Below are positions 10,450 through 20,588 of a stretch of 64,000 nucleotides of DNA, in pieces; position 1 is the stretch's first letter; every line of letters begins with the position of its first letter. The translations under genes and the position numbers were made by a program. This DNA is from Enterobacteriaceae bacterium RIT691. GTDB lineage: Bacteria; Pseudomonadota; Gammaproteobacteria; Enterobacterales; Enterobacteriaceae. The notes beneath the pieces are model-generated. The model ran no database searches and was not told the DNA's origin. It was given only the letters and a program-made list of their open reading frames with translations. The stretch spans positions 91,050-155,049 of the forward strand of contig WJYM01000010.1 of NCBI GenBank assembly GCA_009668205.1. Direction: 5' to 3'.

Positions 10450-13116
10450 ATGGCTGTTACTAATGTCGCTGAACTGAACGCACTCGTTGAACGAGTGAAA
10501 AAAGCCCAGCGTGAATATGCCAACTTCACCCAAGAACAGGTTGATAAAATCTTCCGCGCTGCCGCACTGGCTGCTGCAGATGCTCGAATCCCTCTCGCGA
10601 AACTGGCTGTAGCCGAATCCGGTATGGGTATCGTTGAAGATAAAGTGATCAAAAACCACTTTGCTTCTGAGTATATCTACAACGCCTATAAAGATGAAAA
10701 AACCTGTGGGATCCTCGACACTGATGACACCTTCGGGACCATCACTATCGCTGAGCCTATCGGTATTATTTGCGGTATCGTTCCTACCACCAACCCAACG
10801 TCTACCGCTATCTTCAAATCGCTGATCAGCCTGAAGACTCGCAACGCAATCATCTTCTCTCCGCATCCACGTGCGAAAGACGCAACCAACAAAGCGGCTG
10901 ACATCGTACTGCAAGCTGCTATTGCTGCGGGCGCACCGAAAGATCTGATTGGTTGGATCGACCAGCCGTCCGTTGAGCTGTCTAATGCCCTGATGCACCA
11001 CCCAGATATCAACATGATTCTGGCGACCGGTGGCCCAGGCATGGTTAAAGCTGCCTACAGCTCCGGTAAACCTGCTATCGGTGTTGGTGCCGGTAACACC
11101 CCGGTTGTGGTTGATGAAACCGCTGACGTTAAACGCGTTGTCGCTTCCATCCTGATGTCCAAAACCTTCGATAACGGCGTAATCTGTGCTTCTGAGCAGT
11201 CTGTTATCGTGGTTGACTCTGCTTATGCCGCAGTACGCGAGCGTTTCGCTTCCCACGGCGGCTACATGCTGCAGGGTAAAGAGCTGAAAGCGGTTCAGGA
11301 CATCATCCTGAAAAATGGCGGTCTGAACGCAGCTATCGTTGGCCAGCCAGCAACCAAAATTGCAGAACTGGCAGGCTTCACCGTACCAGCAGACACCAAA
11401 ATTCTGATCGGCGAAGTAACCACCGTTGACGAATCCGAGCCGTTTGCTCACGAAAAACTGTCTCCGACGCTGGCAATGTACCGTGCCAAGAACTTCGAAG
11501 ATGCTGTGGTTAAAGCTGAGAAACTGGTAGAAATGGGCGGTATCGGTCATACCTCTTGCCTGTATACTGACCAGGACAACCAGCCAGAGCGCGTTAAGTT
11601 CTTCGGCGACAAGATGAAAACTGCGCGTATCCTGATCAACACCCCGGCTTCTCAGGGTGGTATCGGTGACCTCTATAACTTTAAACTCGCACCTTCCCTG
11701 ACTCTGGGTTGTGGTTCATGGGGTGGTAACTCCATCTCTGAAAACGTTGGTCCTAAGCACCTGATCAACAAGAAAACCGTTGCTAAGCGAGCTGAAAACA
11801 TGTTGTGGCACAAACTTCCGAAATCTATCTACTTCCGTCGTGGCTCACTGCCAATCGCGCTGGATGAAGTGATTACCGATGGCCACAAACGTGCGCTGAT
11901 CGTGACTGACCGTTTCCTGTTCAACAACGGCTACGCAGACCAGATCACTTCTGTTCTGAAAGCTGGCGGTGTCGAAACCGAAGTCTTCTTCGAAGTTGAA
12001 GCTGACCCTACGCTGACCATCGTTCGCAAAGGCGCTGAGCTTGCCAAATCCTTCAAACCAGACGTAATTATCGCGCTGGGCGGCGGTTCCCCAATGGACG
12101 CTGCGAAAATCATGTGGGTGATGTACGAGCATCCGGAAACTCACTTCGAAGAACTGGCGCTGCGCTTTATGGACATCCGTAAACGTATCTACAAGTTCCC
12201 GAAAATGGGCGTGAAAGCGAAGATGATCGCCGTCACCACCACTTCCGGTACCGGTTCTGAAGTGACACCGTTTGCCGTTGTGACCGACGATGCAACGGGT
12301 CAGAAATATCCACTGGCTGACTATGCGCTGACTCCAGACGTGGCTATCGTTGATGCTAACCTCGTGATGGAAATGCCTAAGTCACTGTGTGCGTTCGGTG
12401 GTCTGGATGCAGTCACTCACGCTCTGGAAGCTTACGTTTCTGTACTGGCATCTGAGTTCTCTGACGGTCAGGCTCTGCAGGCGCTTAAACTGCTGAAAGA
12501 AAACCTGCCAGCGTCTTACCATGAAGGTTCTAAGAACCCGGTAGCGCGTGAACGCGTTCACAGTGCAGCGACCATCGCCGGTATCGCGTTTGCTAACGCC
12601 TTCCTGGGTGTATGTCACTCCATGGCGCACAAGCTGGGCTCTCAGTTCCACATTCCTCACGGTCTGGCGAACGCCCTGCTGATCAGCAACGTTATTCGTT
12701 ACAACGCGAACGATAACCCAACCAAGCAGACTGCTTTCAGTCAGTACGACCGTCCGCAGGCTCGTCGTCGTTATGCAGAGATCGCTGACCATCTGGGTCT
12801 GACCTCTTCCAGCGACCGTACTGCTGCGAAAATCGAGAAACTGCTGGCATGGCTGGACAGCATCAAGGCTGAACTGGGTATTCCTAAGTCCATCCGCGAA
12901 GCTGGCGTTCAGGAAGCTGACTTCCTGGCACACGTTGACAAACTGTCTGAAGATGCGTTTGACGACCAGTGCACCGGCGCTAACCCGCGTTACCCGCTGA
13001 TCTCTGAACTGAAACAGATCCTGATGGATACTTACTACGGTAACGAGTTCTCCGAAGGTGAAGCGAAAGCAGCCGCTCCTGCTAAAGCTGACAAAAAAGC
13101 GAAGAAAACCGCTTAA
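10450..13116 (+). CDS. adhE: Bifunctional acetaldehyde/alcohol dehydrogenase AdhE
   Basis: Converts acetyl-CoA to acetaldehyde and then ethanol, re-oxidising NADH during fermentation; forms spirosome filaments in the cytoplasm. 888 residues (E. coli 891). N-terminal aldehyde dehydrogenase domain to about residue 440, with the nucleophilic cysteine in FDNGVICASEQ near residue 246, a linker, and a C-terminal iron-dependent alcohol dehydrogenase domain with GGGSPMDAAK and the iron-ligand histidines around HSMAHKLG and HGLANALL. The C terminus is a short Lys/Ala tail. Ribosome site AGGAGAGC lies before the ATG. Strong codon bias suggests high expression. Confidence 0.98.
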   Translation: MAVTNVAELNALVERVKKAQREYANFTQEQVDKIFRAAALAAADARIPLAKLAVAESGMGIVEDKVIKNHFASEYIYNAYKDEKTCGILDTDDTFGTITIAEPIGIICGIVPTTNPTSTAIFKSLISLKTRNAIIFSPHPRAKDATNKAADIVLQAAIAAGAPKDLIGWIDQPSVELSNALMHHPDINMILATGGPGMVKAAYSSGKPAIGVGAGNTPVVVDETADVKRVVASILMSKTFDNGVICASEQSVIVVDSAYAAVRERFASHGGYMLQGKELKAVQDIILKNGGLNAAIVGQPATKIAELAGFTVPADTKILIGEVTTVDESEPFAHEKLSPTLAMYRAKNFEDAVVKAEKLVEMGGIGHTSCLYTDQDNQPERVKFFGDKMKTARILINTPASQGGIGDLYNFKLAPSLTLGCGSWGGNSISENVGPKHLINKKTVAKRAENMLWHKLPKSIYFRRGSLPIALDEVITDGHKRALIVTDRFLFNNGYADQITSVLKAGGVETEVFFEVEADPTLTIVRKGAELAKSFKPDVIIALGGGSPMDAAKIMWVMYEHPETHFEELALRFMDIRKRIYKFPKMGVKAKMIAVTTTSGTGSEVTPFAVVTDDATGQKYPLADYALTPDVAIVDANLVMEMPKSLCAFGGLDAVTHALEAYVSVLASEFSDGQALQALKLLKENLPASYHEGSKNPVARERVHSAATIAGIAFANAFLGVCHSMAHKLGSQFHIPHGLANALLISNVIRYNANDNPTKQTAFSQYDRPQARRRYAEIADHLGLTSSSDRTAAKIEKLLAWLDSIKAELGIPKSIREAGVQEADFLAHVDKLSEDAFDDQCTGANPRYPLISELKQILMDTYYGNEFSEGEAKAAAPAKADKKAKKTA

Positions 13117-13128
13117 TTGACAGTCAAT

Positions 13129-13157
13129 AAAAAACCCGCCAAATGGCGGGTTTTTTT
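13129..13157. terminator. Bidirectional terminator between adhE and tdk
   Basis: Stem CCCGCC/GGCGGG with an AAAT loop, flanked by an A run on the left and seven Ts on the right, so it can end both convergent transcripts. Confidence 0.92.
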
Positions 13158-13183
13158 ATGCGCGTAAAACAGGTCAAAAAGAG

Positions 13184-13810
13184 TCAGTCTTCTGCACTGC
13201 CTCTCACGCGCTGTTGAATCACCGTCAATGACCCTACCTGCAGCGCTTCCTTATAGTGTTTCCGGCACACGGAGACATAGCGTTCATTACCGCCAATGAC
13301 CACCTGCTCACCTTCATTATACGGACGCCCTTCCTGGTCCAGGCGCAGCACCATGCTGGCCTTACGACCGCAGAAGCAAATCGTTTTTAATTCGACCAGC
13401 TTATCTGACCATGCCAGTAAATATTGGCTTCCCACAAAGAGCTCACCACGAAAGTCTGTCCGCAGGCCATAGCACAGCACAGGAATATCCAGTTCATCCA
13501 CGACCTCAGAGAGCTCATGCACCTGATGACGCGTCAGGAACTGGCTTTCATCCACCAGGACGCAGTGCAGTGGCGCTCTCGCGTGCTCAGCGGCTATCTC
13601 TTTGAACAGCGAGGTCTGCTGATTGTAGAGCTTTGCCGGAGACGACAAGCCAATACGTGAGCTCACCTTTCCGCTGCCAAAGCGATCGTCTATTTCTGCG
13701 GTATACACCAGCGAACGCATCCCGCGCTCCTGATAATTGTAAGAGGACTGCAACAGTGCTGTAGACTTCCCTGCGTTCATTGCAGAGTAGTAAAAATAAA
13801 GTTGTGCCAT
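13184..13810 (-). CDS. tdk: Thymidine kinase
   Basis: Phosphorylates thymidine to dTMP with ATP in the salvage pathway. 208 residues (E. coli 205), type II thymidine kinase. Walker [10 protein letters not shown] at 9-17, Walker B region LVDESQF with the catalytic Glu, lasso-domain zinc cysteines in CFCGRKA and the C-terminal VCRKHY. Convergent with adhE and divergent from hns, as in E. coli. Nothing unusual. Confidence 0.96.
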   Translation of the reverse strand: MAQLYFYYSAMNAGKSTALLQSSYNYQERGMRSLVYTAEIDDRFGSGKVSSRIGLSSPAKLYNQQTSLFKEIAAEHARAPLHCVLVDESQFLTRHQVHELSEVVDELDIPVLCYGLRTDFRGELFVGSQYLLAWSDKLVELKTICFCGRKASMVLRLDQEGRPYNEGEQVVIGGNERYVSVCRKHYKEALQVGSLTVIQQRVRGSAED

Positions 13811-14370
13811 TTGAGGCTACACTCCGCTCTTCGTGATTTTAACGGCACGAAGTGTACCATATTTCCTCGGGATTTCCGTGCCCGGGCCTGCAGACTCAGC
13901 TTGCCATCATCAGTAAATATTAAGAGTTACTTATCTATAATAACATATAGATAGGATGTCTTTCCCCGTTAACGGTTTCATCGTTAACCCCCTATAATCT
14001 CAGCGCATTCTGGCAAAGGAAGTGAGAAAGTGTTTCGGCAGAAGATGATTCCGATTCTGGCAAATACCCCCCGCCCGCGGGTAATCTTCCGACTAATACT
14101 AACGGCTTATATTAGTGAACCACAGATATATACCCGCAGAACGGCAATCAAAAAAGGCATACTTTGTCAGGGTGTTCTTATGACAATGCTCAGACAATAA
14201 GCGCACAGGATGTGAACCAGCACGTAATTTTTAACTTTCCTGTATTAATAACAGCAAGAAATAACCTGTTATTTTGAATTCCTTACAATCAGGCCTATTG
14301 CACATATGAAATTATCGCTCTATTATTACCTCAACAAACCACCCCACAATATAAGTTTGAGATTACCAAA
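13811..14370 (+). other. hns upstream region
   Basis: 560 non-coding, AT-rich bases between tdk and hns. It should contain the hns promoter and the curved DNA that H-NS binds for autorepression in E. coli. The translation start has the weak ribosome site TTTGAG-ATTACC-AAAATG, as in E. coli. I see no additional gene. Confidence 0.5.
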
Positions 14371-14781
14371 ATGAGCGAAGCACTTAAAATTTTGAACAAC
14401 ATCCGTACTCTTCGTGCGCAGGCAAGAGAATGTACTCTGGAAACGCTTGAAGAAATGCTGGAAAAATTAGAAGTTGTTGTTAACGAGCGCCGCGAAGAAG
14501 AAAACGCAGCCGCTGCTGAAGTTGAAGAGCGCACTCGTAAACTGCAACAGTACCGTGAAATGCTGATCGCTGACGGCATCGATCCTAATGAACTGCTGAA
14601 CAGCATGGCTGCTGCTAATAAGTCTGGTGCGAAATCTAAACGTGCTGCACGCCCGGCTAAATATAGCTATGTTGATGAAAATGGCGAAACCAAAACCTGG
14701 ACCGGCCAGGGCCGTACGCCAGCCGTCATCAAAAAAGCAATGGATGAGCAGGGTAAATCTCTGGACGATTTCCTGATCTAA
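14371..14781 (+). CDS. hns: Nucleoid protein and global silencer H-NS
   Basis: 136-residue xenogeneic silencer that coats and bridges AT-rich DNA. N-terminal coiled-coil dimerisation and oligomerisation region (about residues 1-80, rich in Glu/Arg heptads), a linker, and the C-terminal DNA-binding domain with the minor-groove motif [12 protein letters not shown] at about 109-120. One residue shorter than E. coli H-NS (137). A strong terminator follows. Likely to repress the AT-rich island at the right end of this window (inference). Confidence 0.98.
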   Translation: MSEALKILNNIRTLRAQARECTLETLEEMLEKLEVVVNERREEENAAAAEVEERTRKLQQYREMLIADGIDPNELLNSMAAANKSGAKSKRAARPAKYSYVDENGETKTWTGQGRTPAVIKKAMDEQGKSLDDFLI

Positions 14782-14794
14782 TCTGCTGAGTTGT

Positions 14795-14823
14795 AAAAAT
14801 CCCGCTGCGGCGGGATTTTTTTT
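14795..14823 (+). terminator. hns terminator
   Basis: Stem AAATCCCGC/GCGGGATTT followed by eight Ts; starts 14 bases after the hns stop. Confidence 0.93.
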
Positions 14824-14887
14824 ATCCAAAATTAATACAATTCATTTCTGCTCAGTGCCTGGTTTTAAAGCAGTTAACGGCAGACAT

Positions 14888-14920
14888 AAAAAAACCGGGG
14901 CCATTTCGGGACCCCGGTTA
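14888..14920 (-). terminator. galU terminator
   Basis: Stem AACCGGGG/CCCCGGTT (14893-14900 with 14912-14919), followed on the minus strand by a T run; 18 bases beyond the galU stop. Confidence 0.9.
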
Positions 14921-14938
14921 TGCTGTCAGCAGGTCAAA

Positions 14939-15841
14939 TTACTTGCCAACAACCTCTTCCAGCCAGGCTTTAAAGTCAGCGCCCAGTGATTTATGGCGTA
15001 CACCATATTCAACGAAAGCACGCATGTAACCCAGTTTATTACCGCAGTCGTGGCTCTTACCTTTCATATGGTAAGCTTCAACGGTCTCTTTCTCGATCAG
15101 CATGTCGATAGCGTCGGTCAGCTGAATCTCATCACCTGCGCCTGGCGGTGTTTTTTCCAGCAGCGGCCAGATTTCCGCGCTCAGAACATAACGACCCACC
15201 ACAGCGAGGTTAGACGGTGCTACATTGGCTTTCGGCTTCTCAACCACGCCAACCATTGGCACGCTGTCGCCTGGGTTCAGCGTTTCGCCTTTGCAATCAA
15301 CCACACCGTAAGCGGTAACGTCTTCAACCGGCTCAACCATGATCTGGCTGGCGCCCGTTTCGTCAAAGCGCTTCATCATTTCAGCCAGGTTATCGCTGGA
15401 AAGATTGGATTCATATTCATCCAGAATCACATCTGGCAGAATAACCGCGACAGGTTCGTTACCCACGACTGGGCGAGCACACAGCACGGCATGACCCAGA
15501 CCTTTTGCCAGCCCCTGACGCACCTGCATGATAGTCACGTGCGGTGGGCAAATAGACTGAACCTCTTCCAGCAGCTGACGCTTAACGCGTTTTTCCAGCA
15601 TCGCTTCCAGTTCAAAACTGGTATCGAAATGGTTTTCGATCGAGTTTTTCGAAGAGTGGGTCACGAGGACAATTTCGGTAATGCCAGCGGCAATACACTC
15701 ATTAACAACATACTGAATTAATGGCTTATCAACCAACGGCAGCATTTCCTTCGGAATTGCTTTCGTTGCAGGCAGCATCCTGGTGCCTAATCCGGCTACC
15801 GGGATAACTGCCTTAGTGACTTTTGAATTTAGTGCAGCCAT
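14939..15841 (-). CDS. galU: UTP-glucose-1-phosphate uridylyltransferase
   Basis: Makes UDP-glucose from UTP and glucose 1-phosphate for LPS core, trehalose and galactose metabolism. 300 residues (E. coli 302). Nucleotidyltransferase fold with the N-terminal signature [21 protein letters not shown] and the sugar-binding region (VVEKPK). Convergent with hns and downstream of rssB in the same orientation. About 200 bases separate it from rssB, enough for its own promoter. Confidence 0.97.
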   Translation of the reverse strand: MAALNSKVTKAVIPVAGLGTRMLPATKAIPKEMLPLVDKPLIQYVVNECIAAGITEIVLVTHSSKNSIENHFDTSFELEAMLEKRVKRQLLEEVQSICPPHVTIMQVRQGLAKGLGHAVLCARPVVGNEPVAVILPDVILDEYESNLSSDNLAEMMKRFDETGASQIMVEPVEDVTAYGVVDCKGETLNPGDSVPMVGVVEKPKANVAPSNLAVVGRYVLSAEIWPLLEKTPPGAGDEIQLTDAIDMLIEKETVEAYHMKGKSHDCGNKLGYMRAFVEYGVRHKSLGADFKAWLEEVVGK

Positions 15842-16037
15842 TGAAATCTCCTGGATTGTTCAAACTTTGAACGCATTCGTTTATATTTCACAGGTCCAGT
15901 ATACCAGTACCGATGTCTCATTCTGGTCTGAAAAGGACCTGTTAACCTTGAATTAGGATTTTACGCACAAATCCTGTCGATAGTACCACCACCGTCTGAA
16001 AGCGGTGACAGCTATATCCATTAATGCGACTATTTGC

Positions 16038-17051
16038 TCATTCGGCAGACAACATTAAGCGTAAACGCCCACCCGCACCCCAAATTTGGCACTGCCATGA
16101 ATCACTGCGCTGGCTGATTTGGTTCAGATAGGTGTCACCCAATGTTCCCAGCGGCACGCCATTGTTAATTTGAATCTGATGATCGCCCGTGTTTAGGGTG
16201 CCATTAAGGCCGGCAGAGACCAGAATCAAATTTTTAATTCCGCTATGGTAATACCCCACCAGCAGTGGAAACTGGCCCGGCAGATTGGCCTGACGCAGTA
16301 ATTGATTGACCTGTTTTAGCAAACTGCCCAATTCAGGTAAACGCTGCCCTTCGTGGGCCAGCTGCTCCTGAAGTAAGCCGTTAAATAACGCCCTGAGCAG
16401 TAATGCCGCCAGTACGCCATTCTCACCCGCCCGGGTGACGTCAAGACAATAAAAGGCAAGGTCTTTATCCGACAGCGGTGCAATATCCAGCACCAGGCCC
16501 GGCTTATCTGCTGAGACCAATTGACGATAATTTATTCGACAGTGTGAAATGGTTTGCTGAACCGGAGGCTGTAATTCCTGCAATAATTTTGCCGCCGCGG
16601 AAGGATTACTGACCAACGCATCCCAGTCTTCAAACAGGCGCTCTTCTTCTTCCACCCGGGAATTGAACATTGTTGGATAGAGACACGAAAAAACCGCTTC
16701 CCGCAGTCGATTGACATCCTTGACCGGTTTCAGTAACACATCCTGAACCCCAAGACGTAACGCTTTCGCAATGTCACCCATGTTTTCGGTGGCCGAAATC
16801 ACAAGGATCGGCAGCTGATTACCCTGGCTGCGCAGAAATTCGACCAGCTTTAATCCATTCATTCTGGGCATCGCAATGTCGCAAATCATCAGGTCTGGCT
16901 GCAGCCTGGACATTTTCTCCATGGCATCGATGCCGTCTCCGGCAAGCGTCGTTTCAGCGCCCATCGACGCGAGCCAGGATTCCAGTACGGAACGGAAAAC
17001 GGGCTCGTCTTCAACAATCAGGATCTGTTTTCCCGCCAATGGCTGCGTCAT
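16038..17051 (-). CDS. rssB: RpoS adaptor and response regulator RssB
   Basis: Adaptor that delivers the stationary-phase sigma factor RpoS to ClpXP. 337 residues from the ATG at 17051 (MTQPLAGKQILIVEDE), the E. coli length; a start seven codons upstream is open but unsupported. N-terminal receiver domain with the acidic pocket (VEDE) and phosphoacceptor in LMICDIAMPRM near residue 58, a helical linker, and a C-terminal PP2C-like domain that lacks phosphatase catalytic residues, as in the family. Follows rssA, matching the E. coli rssAB unit. Confidence 0.95.
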   Translation of the reverse strand: MTQPLAGKQILIVEDEPVFRSVLESWLASMGAETTLAGDGIDAMEKMSRLQPDLMICDIAMPRMNGLKLVEFLRSQGNQLPILVISATENMGDIAKALRLGVQDVLLKPVKDVNRLREAVFSCLYPTMFNSRVEEEERLFEDWDALVSNPSAAAKLLQELQPPVQQTISHCRINYRQLVSADKPGLVLDIAPLSDKDLAFYCLDVTRAGENGVLAALLLRALFNGLLQEQLAHEGQRLPELGSLLKQVNQLLRQANLPGQFPLLVGYYHSGIKNLILVSAGLNGTLNTGDHQIQINNGVPLGTLGDTYLNQISQRSDSWQCQIWGAGGRLRLMLSAE

Positions 17052-17140
17052 GATGTCTCCCCTGGCTGACAATAAGTAAATAGTGGCACGCTATTCAACC
17101 TGTCGCCTGTCAGATTTTGCTGAAGTAATCGAAAATTGCC

Positions 17141-18052
17141 CTAGCCTGCCGTACGCACCAGCGGCAAAAGCTCATCCATTTTTTTCTCAACGGCCAACTG
17201 TCCGGCCGCAATCGCTGCCGGGGCCCGATGGAAATCCAGGGTCGAGATCTGTGGGCAAAAAGGTTGCAACAGGATGTCAGGAGGGTCACCCGCCATTCGG
17301 TTACGTTTTAATCGGTTTTCCAGCACCTGTATTGAGGTCGTCATGATCTCCATTGCTGTCGGTGTATTCGCCGTACGACGTGACGTCATTCTCCCCAGCC
17401 GCGCCCGGAAGCGCTCATGCCAGTTGAGCGAGTCACTCTTGTCTGCAGACTCTGAGTCGGGATGAAGGTTCACTGACAGCAGATCCTGCTGCATTAAATG
17501 TGCATCGTGTTGCAAATCGACAGCGATGACAATGTCGGCGCCAAGGGCACGGGTCAGTGAAACAGGCACAGGATTCACCACTGCGCCGTCCACCAGCCAA
17601 TAGCCATTGTGTCTTACGGGGGACAGTAAACCGGGAATACTGCAGGAGGCACGCACGGCCAAATGCAGATCACCTTCGGTGAACCAGAGTTCACGCCCGG
17701 TACTGAGATTAGTTGCCACAGAAGCAAAGCGACGCGGACAGGCTTCAATGTCATTGAAGGGGATCAGCTCACGGAACTGGCTAAAGACACGCTCCCCACG
17801 CAGAAGTCCGCCTCTTCGCCAGGAGAGGTCCATCAGACGCAGCACATCCCAGGAACTGAAGGAGCAGACCCATTTTTCCAGCACCGGCAGTCGTTCGCAG
17901 GCGTACGCAGCGCCGACCAGGGAACCGATGGAACAGCCCGCCACAATATCAATTTCAATGCCCATTTTTTGCAGTGCTTTAATCACGCCAATGTGTGACC
18001 ACCCACGTGCCGCACCAGATCCCAGGGCCAATCCTACTTTTAGCTTTCTCAT
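17141..18052 (-). CDS. rssA: Patatin-like phospholipase family protein RssA
   Basis: 303-residue cytoplasmic protein of the patatin family. It has the oxyanion-hole stretch GSGAARG at 11-17, the nucleophile elbow GCSIG with Ser41, and the catalytic Asp in DGAVVNP near residue 155, so hydrolase activity is plausible, though its substrate is not established. It precedes rssB, with which it is cotranscribed in E. coli. Length agrees with E. coli RssA (301). Confidence 0.93.
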   Translation of the reverse strand: MRKLKVGLALGSGAARGWSHIGVIKALQKMGIEIDIVAGCSIGSLVGAAYACERLPVLEKWVCSFSSWDVLRLMDLSWRRGGLLRGERVFSQFRELIPFNDIEACPRRFASVATNLSTGRELWFTEGDLHLAVRASCSIPGLLSPVRHNGYWLVDGAVVNPVPVSLTRALGADIVIAVDLQHDAHLMQQDLLSVNLHPDSESADKSDSLNWHERFRARLGRMTSRRTANTPTAMEIMTTSIQVLENRLKRNRMAGDPPDILLQPFCPQISTLDFHRAPAAIAAGQLAVEKKMDELLPLVRTAG

Positions 18053-18163
18053 CCTGCCGCTACTGATCCTTACTCCCAGCGTAGCAACATTGCCACTGCT
18101 CAGTTAACATAATTGCTGCCCGGCGCTTAGCGCCTCTTTTTACTGTTCAACGGGAACGCAGTC

Positions 18164-18622
18164 ATGCATTCACTTTGCCCTTGTGGCAGCGCTCTGGAGT
18201 ATAGCCTATGTTGCCAGCGATATCTGTCTGGCGCAGAGTCTGCCCCAACCCCTTCACAGCTAATGCGTTCGCGCTACACCGCCTTTGTGAAGAAAGATGC
18301 CGACTATCTGGTGAGGACCTGGCATCCCTCCTGCAACGCCCAAACTTTCCGTCAGGATTTGGCCGCCAGCTTCGAGCATACCGAGTGGCTCGGATTGACC
18401 CTCTTTGCCGCCGATCAAGGGCAATCTCCTGACGAAGGCTTTGTCAGCTTCGTCGCCCGTTTTCATGAACATAGCAAGAGCAGTGCCCTCATTGAGCGTT
18501 CAAGATTCTTAAAAGAAAATGGACAATGGTATTATATTGATGGTACACGTCCACTGATTGGCCGCAACGACCCTTGCCCCTGCGGGTCGGGTAAAAAATT
18601 TAAAAAGTGCTGTGGCCAATAA
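18164..18622 (+). CDS. ychJ: SEC-C motif protein YchJ
   Basis: 152-residue UPF0225 protein. It carries a zinc-binding SEC-C motif at each end: CPCGS...CC at about residues 5-17 and [14 protein letters not shown] at the C terminus, around an NTF2-like core. SEC-C is also found at the end of SecA, where it binds zinc. Function not established. Start at the ATG near the GGGAACGC ribosome site; same length as in E. coli. Followed by purU in the same direction. Confidence 0.93.
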   Translation: MHSLCPCGSALEYSLCCQRYLSGAESAPTPSQLMRSRYTAFVKKDADYLVRTWHPSCNAQTFRQDLAASFEHTEWLGLTLFAADQGQSPDEGFVSFVARFHEHSKSSALIERSRFLKENGQWYYIDGTRPLIGRNDPCPCGSGKKFKKCCGQ

Positions 18623-18669
18623 GGCCACCACACAGAGACAGCAAACACCTCAACAGGATTTCCCCCGCA

Positions 18670-19512
18670 ATGCACTCATTACAACGCAAAGTGTTACGCA
18701 CTATCTGCCCTGACCAAAAAGGGCTGATCGCACGCATTACCAACATCTGTTACAAGCACGAGCTGAACATCGTGCAGAACAACGAGTTTGTTGATCATCG
18801 TACCGGCCGCTTCTTTATGCGTACCGAGCTGGAAGGCATTTTCAATGACTCCACGCTGCTGGCCGATCTCGACAGCGCGTTACCGGAAGGCTCCGTTCGC
18901 GAGTTGACACCGGCAGGCCGTCGCCGCGTGGTTATCCTGGTGACTAAAGAAGCGCACTGCCTGGGTGACTTGTTAATGAAAGCCAACTACGGCGGGCTGG
19001 ATGTCGACATCGCCGCGGTCATCGGTAACCATGAAACGCTGCGCCCGCTGGTTGAGCGTTTTGACGTGCCGTTCGAGCTGGTCAGCCATGAAGGTCACAG
19101 CCGTGAAGAGCACGATATGCTGATGGCCGATGCGATTGAAGCCCATCAGCCCGACTATGTAGTGCTGGCGAAATATATGCGTGTGCTGACCCCGTCTTTC
19201 GTCGCCCGTTTCCCGAACAAAATTATCAATATTCACCACTCATTCCTGCCTGCCTTCATTGGTGCGCGCCCTTACCATCAGGCCTATGAACGCGGCGTGA
19301 AGATTATCGGCGCAACGGCCCATTACGTGAACGATAACCTTGATGAAGGGCCAATCATCATGCAGGACGTTATCCACGTCGATCACACCTACACGGCAGA
19401 AGATATGATGCGTGCCGGGAGAGACGTTGAGAAAAACGTATTAAGCCGGGCGCTCTATCAGGTGCTGGCCCAACGGGTATTTGTCTACGGCAACCGAACC
19501 ATTATCCTGTAA
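18670..19512 (+). CDS. purU: Formyltetrahydrofolate deformylase
   Basis: Hydrolyses 10-formyl-THF to formate and THF, supplying formate to PurT and balancing the one-carbon pool. 280 residues from the ATG at 18670 (MHSLQRKVLRTICPDQKG), the E. coli length; the frame is open 21 codons upstream, overlapping ychJ, without family support. N-terminal ACT domain (residues 8-85) and C-terminal formyltransferase-like domain with NIHHSFLPAF and the catalytic Asp in NDNLDEGPII. Precedes the tRNA-Tyr operon as in E. coli. Confidence 0.96.
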   Translation: MHSLQRKVLRTICPDQKGLIARITNICYKHELNIVQNNEFVDHRTGRFFMRTELEGIFNDSTLLADLDSALPEGSVRELTPAGRRRVVILVTKEAHCLGDLLMKANYGGLDVDIAAVIGNHETLRPLVERFDVPFELVSHEGHSREEHDMLMADAIEAHQPDYVVLAKYMRVLTPSFVARFPNKIINIHHSFLPAFIGARPYHQAYERGVKIIGATAHYVNDNLDEGPIIMQDVIHVDHTYTAEDMMRAGRDVEKNVLSRALYQVLAQRVFVYGNRTIIL

Positions 19513-19587
19513 GGGAAGAGAGAAGCTGTGCTTTTGAACGTTACGTGTAAAAAGTACGCAAACGATTCATTTTCCTGAAAGGAAGTC

Positions 19588-19624
19588 TTTACAGCGGCGT
19601 GTCATTTGATATGATGCGCCCCGC
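19588..19624 (+). promoter_or_regulatory. tyrTV promoter with stringent discriminator
   Basis: -35 TTTACA at 19588-19593, 16-bp spacer, -10 TATGAT at 19610-19615, then the GC-rich discriminator GCGCCCCGC. This is the classical E. coli tyrT promoter arrangement, repressed by ppGpp/DksA in that organism and activated by Fis upstream. Confidence 0.9.
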
Positions 19625-19661
19625 TCCCGCAAGGAGCAGGCCAGTAAAAGCATTACCCCGT

Positions 19662-19746
<85 letters not shown>

Positions 19747-19788
19747 TCTTCAAACGAGTTTACTCGTCAAAATAAGCATCACACCCCT

Positions 19789-19855
<67 letters not shown>

Positions 19856-19873
<18 letters not shown>

Positions 19874-20453
19874 TCTTGCATTCAGCACCAAGCTCCTGCT
19901 CGATACCAAAGCCACATTTTTCTCTGCACAGGGAAGGATGAGAAGCTTCGACTAAGGTTCGATTCGAACGCAGTGAGAAAGCGTTGCCAAAGGCAACGAC
20001 CCGAAGGGCGAGGCGCTTGCGCCGAGTAATCCTTCCCCCGCCACCATCTTGCATTCAGCACCGAATTCCCTGTCGACACCAAAATTACATAGTTTCCCGT
20101 GCGGGAAGGATGAGAAGCTTCGACTAGGTTCGATTCGAACGCAGTGAGAAAGCGTTGCCAAAGGCAACGACCCGCAGGGCGAGGCGCTTGCGCCGAGTAA
20201 TCCTTCCCCCGCCACCATCTCTTATTTAGCACCAAGCTCCTGTTCGATACCAAAGCCACATTTTTCTCTGCACAGGGAAGGATGAGAAGCTTCGACTGAA
20301 GGTTCGATTCGAACGCAGTGAGAAAGCGTTGCCAAAGGCAACGACCCGAAGGGCGAGGCGCTTGCGCCGAGTAATCCTTCCCCCGCCACCATCTTGCATT
20401 CAGCACCGAATTCCCTGTCGACACCAAAATTACATAGTTTTCCGTGCGGGAAG
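19856..20453 (+). repeat. rtT-type tandem repeats downstream of tRNA-Tyr
   Basis: Each unit begins with the last roughly 18 bases of tRNA-Tyr (ATCCTTCCCCCGCCACCA). Anchors at 19856, 20029, 20200 and 20374 give periods of 173, 171 and 174 bases. All full units share the stretch from GATTCGAACGCAGTGAGAAAG through GGCGCTTGCGCCGAG. Units 1 and 3 share one variant of the first 60 bases (ACCAAGCTCC...), units 2 and 4 the other (ACCGAATTCCC...); unit 4 stops at about 20453. E. coli tyrT has comparable 178-bp repeats giving the rtT RNA and overlapping the tpr frame. Confidence 0.88.
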
Positions 20454-20588
20454 AATTCCCCACCAAATTTTCCCCGGTGACGCTTCGCTTACCAGGGCTA
20501 CAAAAAACAAAAAAAACCAAAAATATCGCAAGCCGTTGTAGGCCAGGTAAGGCAAAGCCGCCACCTGGCAATCGGCCACCGCACGTAT
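20454..20588. other. Tail of the tRNA-Tyr transcript, no gene seen
   Basis: A rich in AAAAAAC-type tracts with no stem plus T run on the plus strand. Termination of the tRNA operon is probably Rho-dependent, as reported for E. coli tyrT. Confidence 0.35.

Noticed and set aside
10417..11550. 377-codon open frame opposite adhE
   Set aside because: Antisense shadow caused by the codon bias of adhE; no family features.
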